This document shows, one piece after another, positions 9,709 through 18,895 of a stretch of DNA of 64,000 nt (positions within the stretch are counted from its first letter, which is position 1; each line of letters opens with the position of its first letter). Under the pieces are notes generated by a model. It saw only the letters and a program-made list of their open reading frames with translations. It was not told the origin of the DNA and ran no database searches. The DNA lies in NCBI RefSeq assembly GCF_002973535.1, contig NZ_PVEP01000001.1, forward strand, positions 372,001 through 436,000. The letters run 5' to 3'. Origin of the DNA: Albidovulum denitrificans. Its GTDB lineage: Bacteria > Pseudomonadota > Alphaproteobacteria > Rhodobacterales > Rhodobacteraceae. The position numbers and the translations under genes are program-made.

Positions 9709-10797
9709 TCAGCGGTAAAGCAGCGACCTGCCATTGTGGAACAGATGCACCTTCTCGGGTGCCGCCGTCAGGCTGACGGTTGTCCGGCGCAGGTTGGCAT
9801 GAATGCCCGGCAGCTTGGCGATCAGCCCGTGATCCGATCCATTGCGCCGGAAATAAAGCTGCGTGACCTCCCCCAGCGCTTCGGTGATCTCCACCTCACC
9901 CGAAAAGATCGCGTCGCTGTCGGTCGGGATGAAATCCTCGGGCCGGATACCGGCGCGGACCTTCAGCCCCTTGTCGCCGCTTTCAGTCGGCACCGTTGAC
10001 CGCGCAAGGCCACCGCCGTCGATCTGGACCACCGTCTCGGCCCCGGTCTGGACGATCTCACCGTCCAGCAGGTTCATCGCGGGCGAGCCGATGAACTGGG
10101 CGACGAATTCGTTTTCCGGCCTCTCGTAAAGCTCAAGCGGCGTGCCGACCTGGCCGATGCCTTCCCCCACCGTCAGGACGACGATCCGGCTGGCCAGCGT
10201 CATCGCCTCCACCTGGTCGTGGGTGACGTAAATCATCGTCGATTCCGGCATGTTCTCCTTCAACTGCGCGATCTCGATCCGGGTCGCGACACGCAGGGCC
10301 GCGTCGAGGTTCGACAGCGGCTCATCGAACAGATAGACCTTTGGATCGCGCACGATGGCCCGCCCGATCGCCACCCGCTGCCGCTGCCCGCCCGACAGCG
10401 CCTTGGGCAGCCGGTCGAGATACGGGGTCAGTTGCAGGATCTCCGCCGCGCGGGTGATGGCCTTGTCGATCTCCTCGGGCGACTTGCGGGCGATCTTCAG
10501 CGAAAAGGCCATGTTGTCGCGCACCGTCATATGCGGATAAAGCGCGTAGGACTGAAACACCATGGCGATGCCGCGTTCGGCCGGCGGCACGTCATTCATG
10601 CGCTGCCCGTCAATCTCAAGCACCCCCGAGGTGATCGACTCAAGCCCCGCGATCATGCGCAGAAGCGTCGATTTCCCGCAGCCCGAGGGGCCGACGAAAA
10701 CGATCAGCTCCCCCTGCTTGATGTCGAGGTTGATGTCCTTGAGGATCTTGACCTCACCATAGGCCTTTTCCACATGCGTCAGTTTCAGATCGGCCAT
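9709..10797 (-). CDS. aglK: Alpha-glucoside ABC transporter ATPase (MalK/UgpC family)
   Basis: This 362-residue ATPase powers the AglEFG sugar importer. Walker A GPSGCGKST is at residues 36-44, the signature ALSGGQRQR and Walker B VYLFDEPLSNLD follow, and a C-terminal TOBE/MalK-type regulatory domain covers about residues 235-362. It lies 15 bp downstream of the alpha-glucosidase gene as the last gene of the aglE-F-G-A-K operon, the same order as in the rhizobial agl operon. The ATPase family is certain; the substrate assignment rests on the operon. Confidence 0.9.
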   Translation of the reverse strand: MADLKLTHVEKAYGEVKILKDINLDIKQGELIVFVGPSGCGKSTLLRMIAGLESITSGVLEIDGQRMNDVPPAERGIAMVFQSYALYPHMTVRDNMAFSLKIARKSPEEIDKAITRAAEILQLTPYLDRLPKALSGGQRQRVAIGRAIVRDPKVYLFDEPLSNLDAALRVATRIEIAQLKENMPESTMIYVTHDQVEAMTLASRIVVLTVGEGIGQVGTPLELYERPENEFVAQFIGSPAMNLLDGEIVQTGAETVVQIDGGGLARSTVPTESGDKGLKVRAGIRPEDFIPTDSDAIFSGEVEITEALGEVTQLYFRRNGSDHGLIAKLPGIHANLRRTTVSLTAAPEKVHLFHNGRSLLYR

Positions 10798-10812
10798 CCG
10801 CCCGCCCCTCCC

Positions 10813-12468
10813 TTATGATTTCGCCTGCACCAGCAGGCAGACCTGCCACGGATCAAGCGCCACGGTCCCGTCGCGCGCGGGGCCGGTGCCGCCAAGCTCT
10901 GCCCCGATCTGATGCCAGCCATCGCCCGGCCCGTCGATCTGCGCCGCCCGGTCCGACAGGTTGACGGCGACAAAGATCCTCTCCCCCCCGCCGGTGCGGA
11001 TGAAACGGATGACGTCGCCCTCGGCGCGCATGTCGTCCATCGTGCCTGACCGCAACGCGGCATGGGCGTGGCGGAAGGCGATGGCGCGGCGGTAATGGGC
11101 GGGCAGCGCGCCGGGGTCCCCGGCCAGCGCCGCGACCGCATGGGACAGATGTTCCGCCGGGACCGGCAGCCAGGGACGCGCGTCCGAAAACCCGCCATTG
11201 AGGTTGTCGCGATCCCAGACCATCGGCGTGCGGCAGCCATCGCGACCCTTGAACTCGGGCCAGAACTCGATCCCGTAGGGGTCGCGCAGGTCCTCGAACG
11301 CCAGCTCCGCCTCGCCCAGACCCAGCTCCTCGCCCTGATAAAGACAAACCGACCCGCGCAGGCACATCAGGAGCGTGGCATAGGCTTTCGCCGACGCCTC
11401 GCTCAGCCCCCAGCGGGTGAAGTGGCGCATCACGTCATGGTTGGAAAACGCCCAGCAGGCCCAGCCATCCGGCGCGGCTTTCTCAAGCCGGTCAAAGGTT
11501 TCCGCCACCCGCGCGGCGGTCAGCTTGTCCTTCGCCAGAAACTCGAACGCATAGCACATCTGCATCAGGTCATCGCCCGATGTGTATTCGCCCATGATCT
11601 CAAGCCCGCGCTGGCTGTCGCCGACCTCGCCCACGGCGGCGGCGCCATAGGGTTCCATCACCGCGCGCAGGCGGCGCAGGAAGTCGAGGTTTTCGGGCTG
11701 GTTCTTGGAATGGATGTGGTTTTGCCAGTTATAGGGGTTCACGGCGGGCGCGGTCAGGTCGTTGCGCTCCTCCGCCGGCAGCGCGGGGTTGTCGCGCAAC
11801 TGCTTGTCCGCAAAGTAAAAATTGATCGTGTCGAGACGGAAGCCATCGACGCCCCGTTCCAGCCAGAAGCGCGCCACGTCCAAAAGCGCGTCCTGCACAT
11901 CCGCGCAGTGAAGGTTCAGGTCAGGCTGGGTGGTCAGGAAGTTGTGCAGGTAATACTGCATCCGCCGCCCGTCCCAGTGCCAGGCGGAACCGCCGAAGAT
12001 CGACAGCCAGTTGTTGGGCGGCGTGCCGTCGGGTTTCGGATCGGCCCAGACATACCAGTCGGCCTTGGCGTTGGTCCGGTCCCGGCGGCTTTCGGCGAAC
12101 CAGGGATGCTGGTCCGAGGAATGCGACAGGACGAGGTCGATCATCACCTTCAGGCCCAGCCGGTGCGCCTTGTCCACCAGCGCGTCGAAATCGGCCAGCG
12201 TTCCGAACATCGGATCGACATCGCGGTAATCCGAGACATCGTAGCCGAAATCCTTCATCGGCGAGGTAAAGAAGGGCGAAATCCAGACCGCATCGGCGCC
12301 AAGATCGGCCACATGGTCCAGCCGCCGTGTGATCCCGGCCAGATCGCCGATCCCGTCGCCGTTCGAATCCTGAAAGCTGCGCGGGTAGATCTGATAGATC
12401 ACCGCGCCCCGCCACCAGTCCTTGTCCAACCGTCCGCTCATCTGGCTGACGCGCTCCATCATTGTCAT
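10813..12468 (-). CDS. aglA: Alpha-glucosidase, GH13 family
   Basis: This 551-residue cytoplasmic glycoside hydrolase cleaves alpha-glucosides brought in by the neighbouring transporter. From the chosen start, the GH13 regions are the N-terminal WWRGAVIYQIYPRSF, region I DLVLSHSS, region II DGFRLDTINFY with nucleophile Asp213, region III AVGEVGD with acid/base Glu281, and region IV FSNHDV with Asp345. I chose the ATG at 12468, eight bases after the aglG stop with AGGAAT upstream. The longer frame would run back into aglG. No signal peptide is present. Alternative substrates such as trehalose or sucrose-type glucosides cannot be excluded. Confidence 0.9.
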   Translation of the reverse strand: MTMMERVSQMSGRLDKDWWRGAVIYQIYPRSFQDSNGDGIGDLAGITRRLDHVADLGADAVWISPFFTSPMKDFGYDVSDYRDVDPMFGTLADFDALVDKAHRLGLKVMIDLVLSHSSDQHPWFAESRRDRTNAKADWYVWADPKPDGTPPNNWLSIFGGSAWHWDGRRMQYYLHNFLTTQPDLNLHCADVQDALLDVARFWLERGVDGFRLDTINFYFADKQLRDNPALPAEERNDLTAPAVNPYNWQNHIHSKNQPENLDFLRRLRAVMEPYGAAAVGEVGDSQRGLEIMGEYTSGDDLMQMCYAFEFLAKDKLTAARVAETFDRLEKAAPDGWACWAFSNHDVMRHFTRWGLSEASAKAYATLLMCLRGSVCLYQGEELGLGEAELAFEDLRDPYGIEFWPEFKGRDGCRTPMVWDRDNLNGGFSDARPWLPVPAEHLSHAVAALAGDPGALPAHYRRAIAFRHAHAALRSGTMDDMRAEGDVIRFIRTGGGERIFVAVNLSDRAAQIDGPGDGWHQIGAELGGTGPARDGTVALDPWQVCLLVQAKS

Positions 12469-12476
12469 GGGTATTC

Positions 12477-13616
12477 CTATTTCACAGACCCGGCCAGAAG
12501 GCCGCGCACGAGGTATTTCTGCATCGCGAAGAAGACGAAAAGCGGCACCGCGATCGAGACGAAGGCCGAGGCCGCGAGGATCTCCCAATCCCCTCCACGG
12601 CTGCCCAGAAGGTTCACGAGGGCCGCGGTCAGCACCAGTTGGCTGTCGCCGGTGCCAAGGAAGACCAGCGCCACCAGAAGGTCGTTCCAGGTCCAGAGGA
12701 ACTGGAATATCGCGAAGGAGGCAAGCGCCGGGAAGCTCAGCGGCAGGATGATCCGGGTGAAGATCTGGAACTCTGTCGCGCCGTCGACGCGGGCGTTTTC
12801 GATGATGTCGCGCGGCAGGCCGACCATGTAATTGCGCAAGAGATAGATGGCCAGCGGCAGGCCGAAGCCGGTATGCGCCATCCAGATGCCCAGATACCCC
12901 TTCCCGATGCCGATCCAGTTGTGGAACTGCAACAGCGGGATCAGCGCCAGTTGCAGCGGCACGACCAGCAGGCCGACGACGGCAGCCACCAGCAGCGCGC
13001 GGCCGGGGAAGTTCATCCAGGCCAGCGCATAGGCCGCGAAGGCCGCGATCAGGATCGGGATGATCGTCGCCGGGATCGACACCGTCGCGGTATTGAGGAA
13101 CGCGCGCCCGATGCTGGTGCCGGTGGTCTGGCCGAACAGCACCGTCTGGTAGTTGTTCAGCGTGAATTCCGGCGGCTGCGAGGCGGTGGCGAAGATGCGC
13201 GGCAACCGCGTGCCTTCCAGCGATGTGGGCGAGGTCAGGACATAATTGCCCTTGTCGTCCAGCGTCAGGCTCTGCCCGTCGCCCAGCTCGGCGGTATCGC
13301 CCGGCACATAGGCGTCGATCGCGCGCGAGGACGTCCCCCAGGCGCTGACGGTCGAGGCGCCGCGCGGGAACAGCGTGCCCTCGATGACATAGGCCCCGTC
13401 CTTCTGGACCTCATCCCCCTCGACCCGGATCGGCGACAGGCTTTGTTCCTGAGTGGACAGCGCGCTCCACCAGCCCGAGCTTGCGATCTGATCGCCCGTG
13501 CGGAACGAGGACACCAGAAGCCCGAAGGTCGGCACGACCCAGAGCAGGACAAGGGCGAGGACCGAGATATGGACGGCCCAGACCAGCGCCGATTTGCGGC
13601 CAGCGATGCTTTCCAT
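12477..13616 (-). CDS. aglG: Alpha-glucoside ABC permease, AglG type
   Basis: This 379-residue inner-membrane permease is of the MalG type. After the first helix (about residues 13-34) there is a large periplasmic segment of about 110 residues, which seems characteristic of AglG. Five more helices follow, with the EAA loop seen as IIENARVDGATEFQIFTRII. It begins 12 bp after aglF and ends 8 bp before aglA, consistent with one transcript. Assignment to alpha-glucosides comes from the gene order. Confidence 0.88.
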   Translation of the reverse strand: MESIAGRKSALVWAVHISVLALVLLWVVPTFGLLVSSFRTGDQIASSGWWSALSTQEQSLSPIRVEGDEVQKDGAYVIEGTLFPRGASTVSAWGTSSRAIDAYVPGDTAELGDGQSLTLDDKGNYVLTSPTSLEGTRLPRIFATASQPPEFTLNNYQTVLFGQTTGTSIGRAFLNTATVSIPATIIPILIAAFAAYALAWMNFPGRALLVAAVVGLLVVPLQLALIPLLQFHNWIGIGKGYLGIWMAHTGFGLPLAIYLLRNYMVGLPRDIIENARVDGATEFQIFTRIILPLSFPALASFAIFQFLWTWNDLLVALVFLGTGDSQLVLTAALVNLLGSRGGDWEILAASAFVSIAVPLFVFFAMQKYLVRGLLAGSVK

Positions 13617-13628
13617 GACCCTGCCCCC

Positions 13629-14858
13629 CTATTTCATCTCTTTGCGGACGTTGTAGACGTTCCAGATCAGGATCGGCGTCACCAGAAGCATGATGACCAT
13701 CGCCGCCGCCGACCCGACGCCCACGTCGAAGGCGCGGAAGAACTTGTCATACATGTAATTGGCAAGGACCTGCGTCTCCCACTGGCCGTTGGTCATGGCC
13801 AGGACGATGTCAAAGACCTTGAGGACGACGATGGTGATCGTGGTCCAGACCACGACGATGGTCCCCATGATCTGCGGCACCTTGATCTTGAAGAAGATCT
13901 GGAACGGATTGGCGCCGTCGAGGATCGCGGCCTCAAGCGTTTCTTCCGGGATGGCGCGCAGCGCCGCCGACAGGATCACCATGGCAAAACCCGCCTGAAT
14001 CCAGACCAGCACCGCCATCAGGAAGAAGTTGTTCCAGTAAAGCAGCGTCAGCCAGGTTTGCGGCTGGCCATAGGGCAGCGTCGCCGTGGCAAGGCCGAAT
14101 ATCCCCGTGACGGTCTTCCAGATCAGCCACAGCGCCACCGCCGCGACCACGACCCGAAGAAGCGTGAGAAGCCCCCCGCCCCGCGCGCCCTGACCAGACC
14201 GGACCAGCGGCCGGATCATCGTCCAGCCGACCCAGGCCGCCAGCGCGGCAAAGCCCAGCAGCGCCAGTACCGGCAGAACGCGCAGGAAGATCAGCGACCC
14301 GATCCCGCCGTCGAAATTCAGCCAGAGCGCGTTCAGAAGGCCGATCTGGTCCTGCCCCTCGGGGCGCGTGTCATAGACCAGCTTCCAGATCACCGAGGCG
14401 CCGACGAAGGAAATCGCCATCGGCATGAAGATCAGCGATTTCGCGATATTGCCCCACCAGATGCGGTCGGTCAGCTGCGCCACCAGAAGCCCGAAGGCGG
14501 TGGACATCGCGGGAACCACGACCAGCCACAGCATGTTGTTGCGCATGGATTCCCAGAACTTCGCCTCGCCCAGCATGCGGCTGTAATTCTCGAACCCCAC
14601 GAAACTGCCATTGCGGTTCAGCGATAGCCAGGCGGTCGCAAAGACCGGATAGGCAAGGTAGAGGCCAAGCGCGATGATGGCGGGCATCAGGAACAGCCAG
14701 GGCCGGATCATCGACGCGCGGTTGATGTTGCGCGCCGCGTTCGGACCCTTCGCGGGGAACAGAACCTTGTCGAGGAACAGGTTCGATGCGTAGAAGTATC
14801 CCACGCAGCCGCCGACCCCGACGACGATGGTGATAAGCGCCTGAAGCACCTGCTGCAT
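13629..14858 (-). CDS. aglF: Alpha-glucoside ABC permease, AglF type
   Basis: This 409-residue permease is of the MalF type. It has an N-terminal hairpin of two helices and a central region with extra hydrophobic stretches (about residues 190-260) that make it longer than the ~335 residues I recall for rhizobial AglF. The EAA loop is seen as EETLEAAILDGANPFQIFFK, and a C-terminal helix ends WNVYNVRKEMK. It is separated from aglE by 78 bp containing a stem-loop. The transporter family is certain; the substrate is inferred from the operon. Confidence 0.88.
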   Translation of the reverse strand: MQQVLQALITIVVGVGGCVGYFYASNLFLDKVLFPAKGPNAARNINRASMIRPWLFLMPAIIALGLYLAYPVFATAWLSLNRNGSFVGFENYSRMLGEAKFWESMRNNMLWLVVVPAMSTAFGLLVAQLTDRIWWGNIAKSLIFMPMAISFVGASVIWKLVYDTRPEGQDQIGLLNALWLNFDGGIGSLIFLRVLPVLALLGFAALAAWVGWTMIRPLVRSGQGARGGGLLTLLRVVVAAVALWLIWKTVTGIFGLATATLPYGQPQTWLTLLYWNNFFLMAVLVWIQAGFAMVILSAALRAIPEETLEAAILDGANPFQIFFKIKVPQIMGTIVVVWTTITIVVLKVFDIVLAMTNGQWETQVLANYMYDKFFRAFDVGVGSAAAMVIMLLVTPILIWNVYNVRKEMK

Positions 14859-14890
14859 CTGCCCCTCCCCCGGCTTGATGGACCGGCCCC

Positions 14891-14914
14891 GCCCGGCCCC
14901 GATGGGTGCCGGGC
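14891..14914 (-). other. Stem-loop between aglE and aglF
   Basis: Arms GCCCGGC (14891-14897) and GCCGGGC (14908-14914) form a perfect 7-bp stem with a 10-base loop, 23 bases after the aglE stop on the minus strand. No T-run is present. The position matches the binding-protein/permease hairpins elsewhere in this window, so it probably sets the higher level of binding-protein mRNA. Confidence 0.45.
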
Positions 14915-14936
14915 AAAGGCCCTTTGTCGCGTCAGA

Positions 14937-16286
14937 TCACTTCGGCCACGAGGCGTCGATCGTGCCTGCGACCTCTTCGGCGGACTTGCCGCCGACGAAA
15001 TCGACCATCCCGGTCCAGAACGTCCCCGCGCCGACCGCGCCCGGCATCAGGTCCGACCCGTCAAAGCGGAAGGTGGTCGAATTCAGCAGGATCTCCCCCT
15101 GCTTTTTCAGCGCGTCATTGCCGTAAGCCTCGGGGTTGGCGCCCTTGAACGGCGTCAGGAAGCCCGATTGCGCCATCCAGACCTCATGCGCGATGGGGGT
15201 TTCGAGGAAGGCGATAAAGGCGCGCGCGGCGGGCGTGTCATGGGTGATCATCGCCAGCGTGCCTGCGCCCAGAACCGGCTTGCCAAGGTCTTTGCCCGCA
15301 TAGGCCGGGAAGTAGAAGAAATCCGCATCCACGCCCAGTTGCGTCCCGTCGGGGAAGAAGGAGGGAATGAACGAGGCCTGATGGTGCAGATAGCATTGCG
15401 GCGGCGAGGAGAAGAGACCCTTGGGGCTGTCACGGAAATCGGTCGAGGCGACAGCGCCCGCGCCACCGGCGACGAACTTATCGTTCTTCGCGAACCAGCC
15501 GAAATCGTTGATCGCCTCGATCACGGCGGGGTCGTTGAACGGGATCTCGTGGCTGATCCACTTGTCATAGGTCTCAGGCGACGCGTTGCGCAGCATCAGA
15601 TCCTCGACCCAGTCGGTCGCGGGCCAGCCGGTCGCCCCGCCGGAACCAAGCCCGATGCACCAGGGCGTGCCGCCATCGGCCACGATCTGTTCGGTCAGCG
15701 CCTTGAGGTCCTCCATCGTCTCGGGAACCTCATAGCCCGCGTCGTCGAAATTGTCCGGCACATACCAGACCAGCGATTTCACGTCGATCTTGTAGGGGAA
15801 GGCATAGAAGGCCTCAGCGCCGTCCTTGCCCTTGTAGGTGCCAAGCTTCACCCAGCTGTCACCCGCCGCGTAGTTGTCCCTGATCCAGGCGGCCGTCTCA
15901 TCGCCCAAGGGCGTCAGAAGGCCCTTCGAGGCGAGATCGGCGATCAGACCGGGCTGCGGCAGGATCGCGATGTCGGGGGGCGAACCGGCCTGGGTGTCGA
16001 TGACGATCTGCTGTTCGTAATTCTCCGACGAGGAGTAATCGACCTGCACCCCGGTCGCGGCGGCGAAATAGGCCAGCACGGTTTCGACCAGCGCCTGATC
16101 CTCGCCCCGCCACGGGCCGAAGATCTTCACCGTCTGCCCGCTCAGATCATTCGCGGCGGCGAAAGCGTCATAGCTCGCCCAGTTGAAACGGGCGTCCTCA
16201 CCGGGTTTGAATTTCAGGTCCTGCGCCGCAGCGGTCCCGGCAAAAAGCGCGAGCGCGGCGACGCCCGCATAGAACGTCCGTGTCAT
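14937..16286 (-). CDS. aglE: Alpha-glucoside ABC substrate-binding protein
   Basis: This 449-residue periplasmic sugar-binding protein of family 1 (MalE-like) has a Sec signal peptide, MTRTFYAGVAALALFAGTAAAQ. Mature-protein motifs include SPPDIAILPQPG and a tryptophan-rich cleft region. It is the first gene of the agl operon, read from a region that contains the LacI-type operator at 16339-16352, about 53 bases upstream of the start. It is expected to capture alpha-glucosides such as maltose, sucrose or trehalose for AglFG-K. Confidence 0.9.
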   Translation of the reverse strand: MTRTFYAGVAALALFAGTAAAQDLKFKPGEDARFNWASYDAFAAANDLSGQTVKIFGPWRGEDQALVETVLAYFAAATGVQVDYSSSENYEQQIVIDTQAGSPPDIAILPQPGLIADLASKGLLTPLGDETAAWIRDNYAAGDSWVKLGTYKGKDGAEAFYAFPYKIDVKSLVWYVPDNFDDAGYEVPETMEDLKALTEQIVADGGTPWCIGLGSGGATGWPATDWVEDLMLRNASPETYDKWISHEIPFNDPAVIEAINDFGWFAKNDKFVAGGAGAVASTDFRDSPKGLFSSPPQCYLHHQASFIPSFFPDGTQLGVDADFFYFPAYAGKDLGKPVLGAGTLAMITHDTPAARAFIAFLETPIAHEVWMAQSGFLTPFKGANPEAYGNDALKKQGEILLNSTTFRFDGSDLMPGAVGAGTFWTGMVDFVGGKSAEEVAGTIDASWPK

Positions 16287-16338
16287 GCAATCCTCCCAAT
16301 CGGGGACTTCGCCCCGCAGTTGATCAAAGCCCCGACTC

Positions 16339-16352
16339 TCAAAGCGCTTTGA
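16339..16352. promoter_or_regulatory. LacI-type operator O1 (agl)
   Basis: TCAAAGCGCTTTGA is a perfect 14-bp palindrome with the central GC typical of LacI/GalR-family operators. It lies between the divergent aglE and aglR genes, upstream of the aglE start. A second, nearly identical site is 155 bp away beside aglR, so repression by looping is possible. It is the most likely AglR binding site. Confidence 0.8.
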
Positions 16353-16493
16353 TAGCGCGCAACATGCAGTTTCGGGGCGATGCTGTCAATCATAGACGCG
16401 GCAATCGCCATGCTGCAAAGCAGAAATTTTGCGACTCACCTCGCGCCGCAGGACGCATTGACGCGCGGCACGCCCAAAGATAGGCTGGAAATA

Positions 16494-16507
16494 TCGAAGC
16501 GCTTTGA
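16494..16507. promoter_or_regulatory. LacI-type operator O2 (aglR)
   Basis: TCGAAGCGCTTTGA matches O1 at 13 of 14 positions; the only change breaks one outer base pair of the palindrome. It ends 10 bases before the aglR ATG at 16518, where bound repressor would block transcription of aglR-bgl-glk. This suggests autoregulation and joint control of both divergent operons. Confidence 0.78.
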
Positions 16508-16517
16508 ATGCCTTGCC

Positions 16518-17570
16518 ATGAACCTGAAACAGCTTTCGGAAACGCTGGGCCTGTCCCAGACGACGGTCAGCCGCGCCCTGAACGGCTACCCGGAAGTGAA
16601 CGAGGACACCCGCCGCCGGGTGATGGAGGCCGCCCGCCGCCACGACTACCGCCCCAATACCCGCGCCAAAAGCCTTGCCACCGGGCGGGCGATGGCGATC
16701 GGCCATGTGATTCCCATCTCGACCAAGCATGAGATCGTGAACCCGATCTTTGCCGATTTCATCGCCGGCGCGGGGGAGACCTATACCAAGATGGGCTATG
16801 ACATGCTGCTGTCGGTCGTGCCGGACGCCGATCAGGCGCGCTGCTACCGGGAGATGAAGGCCAAGCGCAATGTCGATGGCGTCATCCTGCACGGCCCCCA
16901 TTTCGACGACAGCCGCATCCCGCTGCTGACCGAGATCGGATTGCCCTTCATCGTCCATGGCCGCTCCACCAACGCGACGCTGCCCTATTCCTGGCTTGAC
17001 GTGAACAGCCGCCGCGCCTTCGAACGCGCGACGGGGCTGCTCTTGGACCTCGGCCACCGGCGGATCGCGCTTCTGAACGGCCTGGAACATATGGATTTCG
17101 CGCTGCGCCGCCGCGCGGGCTATTCCGCCGCCCTGCAAGGCGCGGGGATCGAGGCAGACCCGGCCCTGATGCGGTCCGAGGAGATGACCGAAGGCTATGG
17201 CCACCGCGCCGCGATCCAGATGCTGCGCGCGGACGCGCCCCCGACGGCTTTCCTGACCTCATCGCTCATCATCGCGCTGGGTGTGCGCCGCGCGCTTGAG
17301 GAGCTGGGCCTGAAGATGGGCCGCGACGTCTCTATCGTGACCCATGACGACGAACTCAGCTATCTGCGCAATGGCGAGGATATTCCGATCTACACCGCCG
17401 TCCGCTCCTCCGTGCGCGAGGCCGGGCGGATGGCGGCGGAAATGCTGATCCGCCGCATCACCGACCCCACCCTGCCGCACCTCGACCGGCTGTTGGAGGC
17501 TGAACTGACCATCGGCCAGTCGACCGGCCCGGCGCCAAACCGGGGCGCGCGACAGGGGGGCGCGGGATGA
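16518..17570 (+). CDS. aglR: LacI-family repressor of the agl genes
   Basis: This 350-residue regulator has an N-terminal LacI helix-turn-helix, MNLKQLSETLGLSQTTVSRA, with the hinge helix around residues 45-60. A periplasmic-binding-protein-like sugar domain follows. The start at 16518 places the HTH at the very N-terminus, as the family requires; the longer frame would run through operator O2. Its stop overlaps the ATG of the next gene by 4 bp (ATGA), indicating translational coupling. It most likely responds to an alpha-glucoside or glucose derivative and binds the two operators in this region. Confidence 0.9.
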   Translation: MNLKQLSETLGLSQTTVSRALNGYPEVNEDTRRRVMEAARRHDYRPNTRAKSLATGRAMAIGHVIPISTKHEIVNPIFADFIAGAGETYTKMGYDMLLSVVPDADQARCYREMKAKRNVDGVILHGPHFDDSRIPLLTEIGLPFIVHGRSTNATLPYSWLDVNSRRAFERATGLLLDLGHRRIALLNGLEHMDFALRRRAGYSAALQGAGIEADPALMRSEEMTEGYGHRAAIQMLRADAPPTAFLTSSLIIALGVRRALEELGLKMGRDVSIVTHDDELSYLRNGEDIPIYTAVRSSVREAGRMAAEMLIRRITDPTLPHLDRLLEAELTIGQSTGPAPNRGARQGGAG

Positions 17571-18895
17571 CCCTGGCCCGCACCGACTTTCCGCCCGGCT
17601 TCCTGTTCGGGGCCGCCACCGCCGCCTATCAGATCGAAGGCGCGCGCTTTGGCGGTGCCGGGATCAGCCATTGGGACAGCTTCGCCGCCACGCCCGGCAA
17701 TGTCCTGAACGGCGACGACGGCGCCACCGCCTGCGACCATTACCACCGCTGGGAAGAGGATCTGGACCTCCTTCGCGACGGCGGTTTCGACGCCTACCGC
17801 TTTTCGACAAGCTGGGCGCGGGTGATGCCCGAGGGGCGCGGGGCGGCGAACCCGGAGGGTCTCGATTTCTACGACCGGCTGGTCGACGGGATGCTGGCGC
17901 GCGGGCTGAAACCCTTCCTGACCCTCTATCACTGGGACCTGCCGTCGGACCTGGCGCTCCGCGGCGGCTGGATGAACCCGGACATCGCGGGCTGGTTCAC
18001 CGATTACGCGCGCATCGTCATGGGCCGGATCGGCGACCGTGTCGCCGCGACCGCCACGATCAACGAACCCTGGTGCGTGGCGTGGCTGTCGCATTTTCTG
18101 GGCATCCACGCGCCCGGCCTGCGTGACATCCGCGCCGCCGCCCATGCCATGCACCATGTCTGCCTCGCCCATGGCGATGCCGTCACCGCCCTGCGGTCTG
18201 ACGGCCACGACAACCTCGGCATCGTGCTGAACTTCGAACAGTGCGGCCCGGCCAGCGACAGCGACGCGGACCGCGCCGCCGCCGCGCGGGAGGATGCGAT
18301 CTACAACCGCTGGTTCATCGAAGGCATCCGGTCCGCCCGCTACCCGGACAAGGCGCTTGAAGGGCTTGGCCCCTGGATGCCGAAAGGCTGGGAAAGCCAG
18401 ATGGAACGTGTCGCCGCCCCGATCGACTGGCTGGGCGTGAACTACTACACCCGCCGCCTTTACGCCGATGCCCCCGGCGCGCTCTGGCCCGCGACGCGCG
18501 GCGTCGAAGGCCCGCTGCCGAAAACCGCGATGGATTGGGAAATCTACCCCGAGGGCCTCGCTTTCTTCCTCCGCCGCCTTTCGACCGAACAGGCCCCCGG
18601 CCTGCCGATCTACATCACCGAAAACGGCATGGCCTGGGACGACCACCTGAAGGGCAACCGCATCGAGGACCCTCAGCGGATCGCCTTCATCCAAAGCCAC
18701 CTTGCCGCCGTTCGCGACCGTATCGCGGCGGGCGACGACATAAGGGGCTTTTTCTACTGGTCGCTGCTCGACAATTACGAATGGTCCTTTGGCTATGACC
18801 GCCGCTTCGGGCTGGTCCATGTCGAACCCGGCACCTTGCAGCGTTACCCCAAAGCGTCCTATCACGCGCTGTCCAAGGCGCTGAACGAACGGTGA
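17567..18895 (+). CDS. Beta-glucosidase, GH1 family
   Basis: This 442-residue retaining glycoside hydrolase releases glucose from beta-glucosides. It carries the GH1 signatures: N-terminal FLFGAATAAYQIEGA, acid/base Glu167 in TINEPW, and nucleophile Glu352 in YITENG. No signal peptide, so it is cytoplasmic. It is coupled to aglR upstream and to glk downstream by 4-bp overlaps. It therefore belongs to a unit that liberates glucose and phosphorylates it. The presence of a beta-enzyme beside an alpha-glucoside transporter suggests the transporter may accept both linkages. Confidence 0.93.
   Translation: MTLARTDFPPGFLFGAATAAYQIEGARFGGAGISHWDSFAATPGNVLNGDDGATACDHYHRWEEDLDLLRDGGFDAYRFSTSWARVMPEGRGAANPEGLDFYDRLVDGMLARGLKPFLTLYHWDLPSDLALRGGWMNPDIAGWFTDYARIVMGRIGDRVAATATINEPWCVAWLSHFLGIHAPGLRDIRAAAHAMHHVCLAHGDAVTALRSDGHDNLGIVLNFEQCGPASDSDADRAAAAREDAIYNRWFIEGIRSARYPDKALEGLGPWMPKGWESQMERVAAPIDWLGVNYYTRRLYADAPGALWPATRGVEGPLPKTAMDWEIYPEGLAFFLRRLSTEQAPGLPIYITENGMAWDDHLKGNRIEDPQRIAFIQSHLAAVRDRIAAGDDIRGFFYWSLLDNYEWSFGYDRRFGLVHVEPGTLQRYPKASYHALSKALNER

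Noticed and set aside
12462-14627. Long plus-strand frame (721 codons) opposite aglG/aglF
   Set aside because: Arg/Gln/Asp-rich antisense translation of membrane-protein genes; typical of high-GC shadow frames.
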